Below are positions 60,171 to 64,000 of a stretch of 64,000 bases of DNA, piece by piece. A model generated the notes under the pieces. It made no database searches and was not told where the DNA came from. It was given only the letters and a program-made list of their open reading frames with translations. This stretch comes from Epichloe hybrida (taxonomy: Eukaryota > Ascomycota > Sordariomycetes > Hypocreales > Clavicipitaceae). A program made the translations under genes and the position numbers. How positions within the stretch are numbered: position 1 is the first letter of the stretch; the number at the start of each line of letters is the position of its first letter. The DNA is taken from contig JAFEKR010000010.1 of NCBI GenBank assembly GCA_019022495.1, positions 434,001 through 498,000 on the forward strand, in the 5' to 3' direction.

Positions 60171-60795
60171 TTATTTGCGCGTGCAATTGGAGGCCTCGAC
60201 TTTGGAAGAAATCAAGGTCAAGCGCTGCCCTGTGTCGGATGTTGGCTCGCCGGCCTCAACTTGCGCAATAACATGAGCCATTGCGGCAAGTGTGTCGAAT
60301 CCATGCCGCCCCAAGGAGTCCAAGCCCCATGCGGTTGACGACTTGATCCTACATGATGAGAAATGGTAATAAAACTCATCAATACTGCGTGATGAGAACC
60401 CGCAGGCGAGCTCACCCGCCCCCCCAATATTGCGCACTGTGTTGCTCCGAGGGACAGAAACCCCTGAAAAAGGGTACACGTAGCCGGCGCTCGGCCTTGC
60501 AAGGCGCACTCGCGACACGAAAACGAGGGATTTTGTTTCGGTCACACAGGTGAGATGAGGTCACCCTGGTCCCTGAATTCTGCCTGCAGGCCCGTCTTCT
60601 TTTGGCATGTCGACGCCGGCAGTCTGTACGTAGGTGCTAGGGATTCCGGCAAACATAGTGAGAAAGCAGGAGAACCGACTATATAGGTGAAGAGGTTCTT
60701 CTTTGCACTACAAGACCTTGCGTCAGGCCAGGACACTGACATGATGGTCAAGATGGCCTCCTGAGTCTTGAGCGCAGATTCGACAGACGATGAAG
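60171..60795. other. Intergenic region of the eroding locus
   Basis: Between the divergent starts of the broken monooxygenase (minus) and the broken UstYa-like gene (plus). It presumably carried both promoters. No gene is recognised; minus-strand open frames here show no family features. Confidence 0.5.
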
Positions 60796-61632
60796 ATGCC
60801 GTCAAGAATGTCCAGCGAAACCAAGCCCTTTCTTGGGATCGGACGAAGCTGCATCTCGCAGTGAAGAGGGCTCTCGTCATGGGAAGAATCAACGGTCTAC
60901 TAGCCTACAAGCTCCATTCTATCCACCCTTCCTCTTGATCCAAGTAGTACTGCTTGTGTTGAACACCACACTCCTCATCTACAACCTCACGGGCTCCCAA
61001 ATCAGCTTCGAGCATGATATCAGCAGCGACATGGAGTCCCGAAACCATTGACGGCTGATTTCTTCTTCGCATATCGCCATTCTAATAACAATCACCTCTG
61101 ACCCTTTGCACAGCTCCCGCACGATCCGCTCTGCAGTACAAGATCAAAACCAAAACGTCCCGCAAGACGAACACAAGATCAAGGGAACCAAAGGGGGGGG
61201 GGAAAGGCACGTACCGACCGTCCTAGCAGAAACGAATGTATCGGTATCAACACCAAGATCACTACCCCGAGCTCAAAGGCACGGATGCGTTTATGCCCGG
61301 CCACTGGGGGTGAATGAGCCTGCCCAGTGCCCACCAGGAGTGCGAGGCGCTGCCAAAGTTGTAAGTACTCTTCCTAGATCACTGCCTCGAAGTCCTCCGG
61401 GAAAGGCATCATGTGTGATGCCAACGCGGCGGTCAACACGTACCACTGGAAAAGCGACGACGACATCAAGGGTGATTGATCAGGGCCGCGGAAATGCACG
61501 GATTGGAGTCGTGTTCAATCATGGCTCGGGACGCGGGCGATCGAGATTCACGACAAGGATGAATTCCTCGGCAGATTGGTGGGAAGAGGCGAGCTTGGAT
61601 CTGTAGGGCCTGTGTATTCTCGGGCCCAATAA
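60796..61632 (+). pseudogene. Decayed UstYa-like (DUF3328) gene
   Basis: The N-terminal piece starts MPSRMSSETKPFLG. After a one-base shift near 60839 it continues with a basic/acidic stretch and a single membrane helix (PFLLIQVVLLVLNTTLLIYNL), the layout of UstYa-family oxidases. Downstream pieces in changing frames match the family's C-terminal part: SALQYKI, GTDAFMPGHWG, DHCLEVLRE, IMCDANAAVNTYHW, and RKCTDWSRVQSW. At least three frameshifts and two or more stop codons lie between them, and a run of ten G near 61193-61202 is one likely site. The HxxHC motif that holds the metal cannot be found intact. It lies convergent to, and 93 bp from, an intact relative. Confidence 0.75.
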
Positions 61633-61725
61633 ACTATAATGACGCCAATTGCTGATGCGCGACAGCTTCAACCTCTGTATTCGATCGAATTGGCGTCGAG
61701 ACACGGTCCACGTGAACGAAGCTCT

Positions 61726-62848
61726 TCAGCTCCCCGGCCGCACAAGCATATCCGTACTTGCACTTCTGCCCAACATCCAACTATGCAGTTTCTCCCAGTT
61801 GACGCATTTCTGCAACCCCGGAGCATGACGTGTCGGAGCATGACGTGTCGGAACATCCTGTTGTCGCTCGTCCCAGTACACCGCGTACATGGAGTAATCG
61901 ACGTGGCACATGACACTCTGACGTAGATCGTCAAGACAGTGATCTGGCAGACGTCAGAATTGCTCAAGATTCTTTCCATCGACAAGTCACAACTGTCTCA
62001 ACGTACCTGCATGAGATTGAGTGTACACGAACTCTGCGCCTTTGGGATCCAAATCCGGGTAGAAGTGATCCCGGTAAAGGAACTTTTTAATCTTCTTTTC
62101 CTGCCGAGAAGCGCGTCAGAACCCGTCGAACTTGATTTCCTCATAGTACATACCACACAATGAAGATTATGCGCAACTCCCAAGCCTGCTGCGTATTCAC
62201 CGCCCCTGAGAGGTATCGAATCCCCGCCATGTAGCTTCATTTCGTCTTCAGATATCCGCAGTAATGCACCTGCCTCTAGAGTCAGCGCGTTTGAGAGGGC
62301 AGCATCACGGGGTTCATCACATGCCTCGCATCAATTCGTGCACGTTGTGCTCCCATTCTTGTCCGGGAGGGCCCGTGAACCGCGTGTCATTTGACACCAT
62401 CTCACGGTACTCATACTCTATCACCGCATTCGCCGGTGCTGAAAAAAATGAGGGAAGAAAGAAGAAGAAGAAGAAGAAGAAGAAGAAAAGAAGTTAATAC
62501 GAAATGTTTGAATAAATTTAGATCCTTGGCAAAAAATTTCACAAAAGATGCCTGCTCACAATAAGGATCAGATAGCTCGTGCCTGCTCGATCGATTGGCG
62601 CGCGATTCAGTCGCAATCTGACTCGGACTCGGACCCGGACTCGGGGCGGCGAGACGCAGAAGGACAAAGCTCAGAATTGCGCAAGTAAGCGTCAATAAGA
62701 CGTTCGCGAGAAGCGAGATTGTCAAGAGGCAGCGTCTGCCATTTTTCGACAGCAGCGATGCCCGAAAATGGAGCGGCTCCTCCGTGTCCTCCTCCGTCTC
62801 ACCCACGCTGGCATCATCGGAAAATGTTCCTTCTTCGTTCGACGACAT
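61726..62848 (-). CDS. UstYa-like (DUF3328) membrane oxidase
   Basis: Five exons (62848-62560, 62438-62325, 62269-62154, 62100-62007, 61943-61726) give 276 residues. UstYa-family proteins catalyse oxidative cyclisation, hydroxylation or chlorination in fungal peptide pathways such as ustiloxin and cyclochlorotine. One membrane helix is present (CLLTISLLANVLLTLTCAIL, about residues 40-65). The conserved VIEYEYREMV...FTGPPGQEWEHNV segment and two HxxHC motifs follow, HNLHC and HADHC. After them come SVMCHVDYSMYAVYW and the terminal KCVNWEKLHSW. The second intron (62324-62270) is GC-AG. Intron 1 contains an (AAG)n run. A 15-bp duplication at about 61826-61855 repeats PTRHA in the protein. All splice joins keep frame and no stops are seen, so it appears functional. 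Confidence 0.88.
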
Positions 62849-64000
62849 GGCTCCGATATGGGAAAAAGGCACGAGGAAAAGGGGGAAAAGGAAAAAAAAA
62901 AAGAAAAAAAAAATGCATGCACAGTTTAGAAATGACTTGCGTCACGTCAGGAGGTTCAATGTGCCACATGCTGTGTGAGATGGGCCGACTTGAAGAAGTC
63001 GGCAACAAGACAACAACAACAACAACAACAACAAGGCGACGGACCTCAGTCAGCTCTGTTCAGAAATGACAAGTTGACGCAGACGCAGGCTATACTATGC
63101 GACTATGCGAATGTGAGGCACAAGTCGTCGGCAAGCCGCAATTGGAACCATCCAGCCCGGCGCGAGACGGAGAAGATTGTCCACACAACAAATGTTTCCT
63201 CGAATGCTAATTTCCCAGGTTACATGTTCCCCTAGAAAGGGAGAAAGAAGGAAAGAAAAAACACCCGTCTAATAACCGTTCGGCCACCGTGGTCTGTTGC
63301 TGCTGCCGCGCCCGTCACCACAGGTATATATATACATGCATGCCTCTTTCTCGAAATCTCCACATGGATTCCGAGTTGGACTCGTTCATTTCGGCGCGCG
63401 CTCCGTGTCATGGACTCAGCAACCGCGGCTGCCGTGCGCCGACACGGTTCAACCGAGTTCGATCCCGAAAAGTCCCCGTCGTTGTCTTCAAGAGCAACAT
63501 GGCCTGGATTTCGATCTTGAAACGAATCCCGATGTTGAAATGAAATAAATAATAAATGAATAAAACCAAGGGCCCTCCCATCCTCGATTGATACGGGCTG
63601 GCTGACTTTGACCGGCGACGAGCAACACGACACAACGCAACCGCTCACACGCACGCAATCCTCCCTGGTGCAACAAATGTATAAAACAACCCCAGTTTGC
63701 ATGCGGCCGCAGTGGCAGACAGCAAGAGCACCCATCTCGAATCTCGAGACGTCTCACCTCTGATCCGTTTTCTTTTGCAGTGCCGTCATGGCAGGATTGT
63801 TACGTGTGATTGTCTGGACACAGATTGATATCCAGGGAATCGTGTGAATCCCCACCACTAAAGTGCCGGGGGCTACTTTTGTTCACGGCCGACATGACAG
63901 GTGTTGTGACAATCCCCCCAGCGACAAGCACACATCAACTTGCCGAAGCTGACTTAATCATCGGGTGTCGTCTCCCCTGATCATGTCGAAATCGGCGTTG
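62849..64000. other. Right end of the window, no gene recognised
   Basis: It contains the promoter of the UstYa-like gene, A-runs at 62887-62911, a (CAA)n run at 63011-63034, a TATATATATA tract at about 63324-63334, and a TATAAAA at about 63679-63685. Open frames are short and featureless. No signal-peptide protein with internal repeats (a possible peptide precursor) is visible. Confidence 0.5.

Noticed and set aside
63361..63543. Short plus-strand open frame near the UstYa-like gene, considered as a peptide precursor
   Set aside because: No signal peptide, no repeated core peptides and no KR-type processing sites.

Overview
The window looks like nuclear DNA of a filamentous ascomycete, most likely a Sordariomycete of the order Hypocreales. 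The evidence is the gene set (mitochondrial complex I subunits, CDC7, CHL1, condensin, FCP1, a GRAM/PH-type sterol glucosyltransferase, a UstYa-like DUF3328 protein), short 50-120 bp introns with GTNNGT donors and CAG/TAG acceptors, GC-rich coding DNA, and an AT-rich repeat block with the signature of repeat-induced point mutation (RIP). The order is inferred from general resemblance; no database search was possible. Coordinates given for multi-exon genes run from start codon to stop codon, and exons are listed in each entry.

Layout, left to right. Positions 1-2335 are a RIP-degraded AT-rich repeat block. It contains a small LTR element (1351-1878) with a perfect 5-bp target duplication, and a MITE-like element with 37-bp terminal inverted repeats (2053-2335). 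The MITE-like element abuts the surviving 3' half of a microbial opsin gene. From 4.7 to 14.9 kb are a disordered conserved-looking fungal protein, two neighbouring complex I genes (the 23-kDa 2x[4Fe-4S] subunit and the mitochondrial acyl carrier protein), and a tandem CCCH zinc-finger protein.

From 17.6 to 32.3 kb is a dense housekeeping block on both strands: CHL1 helicase, RPL28/uL15, CDC7 kinase, condensin subunit 1 and the FCP1 RNA polymerase II CTD phosphatase. CHL1/RPL28 and CDC7/condensin are divergent pairs sharing short promoters. From 33.3 to 34.9 kb are two gene relics: a frameshifted AA11-like lytic polysaccharide monooxygenase and a C2H2 zinc-finger fragment. From 37.0 to 47.6 kb the genes are a secreted heme-thiolate peroxidase/peroxygenase, a CYP52-like P450 facing it, a secreted tripeptidyl-aminopeptidase-like hydrolase, the complex I subunit GRIM-19, and a dienelactone hydrolase family enzyme.

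From 49.0 to 58.0 kb are an unrecognised single-exon protein, a foldback element, sterol 3-beta-glucosyltransferase ATG26 and glucosamine-6-phosphate N-acetyltransferase GNA1. From 58.6 to 62.9 kb is what looks like an eroding specialised-metabolism locus. It has an FAD monooxygenase broken by short tandem duplications, a decayed UstYa-like gene and a convergent, apparently intact UstYa-like gene. Such genes accompany fungal ribosomal-peptide (ustiloxin/cyclochlorotine-type) pathways, but no precursor gene is visible here.

The most notable points are this eroding UstYa/monooxygenase locus, the opsin gene cut at a transposon terminus, and the miniature LTR element that carries both a target duplication and a RIP-type difference pattern.
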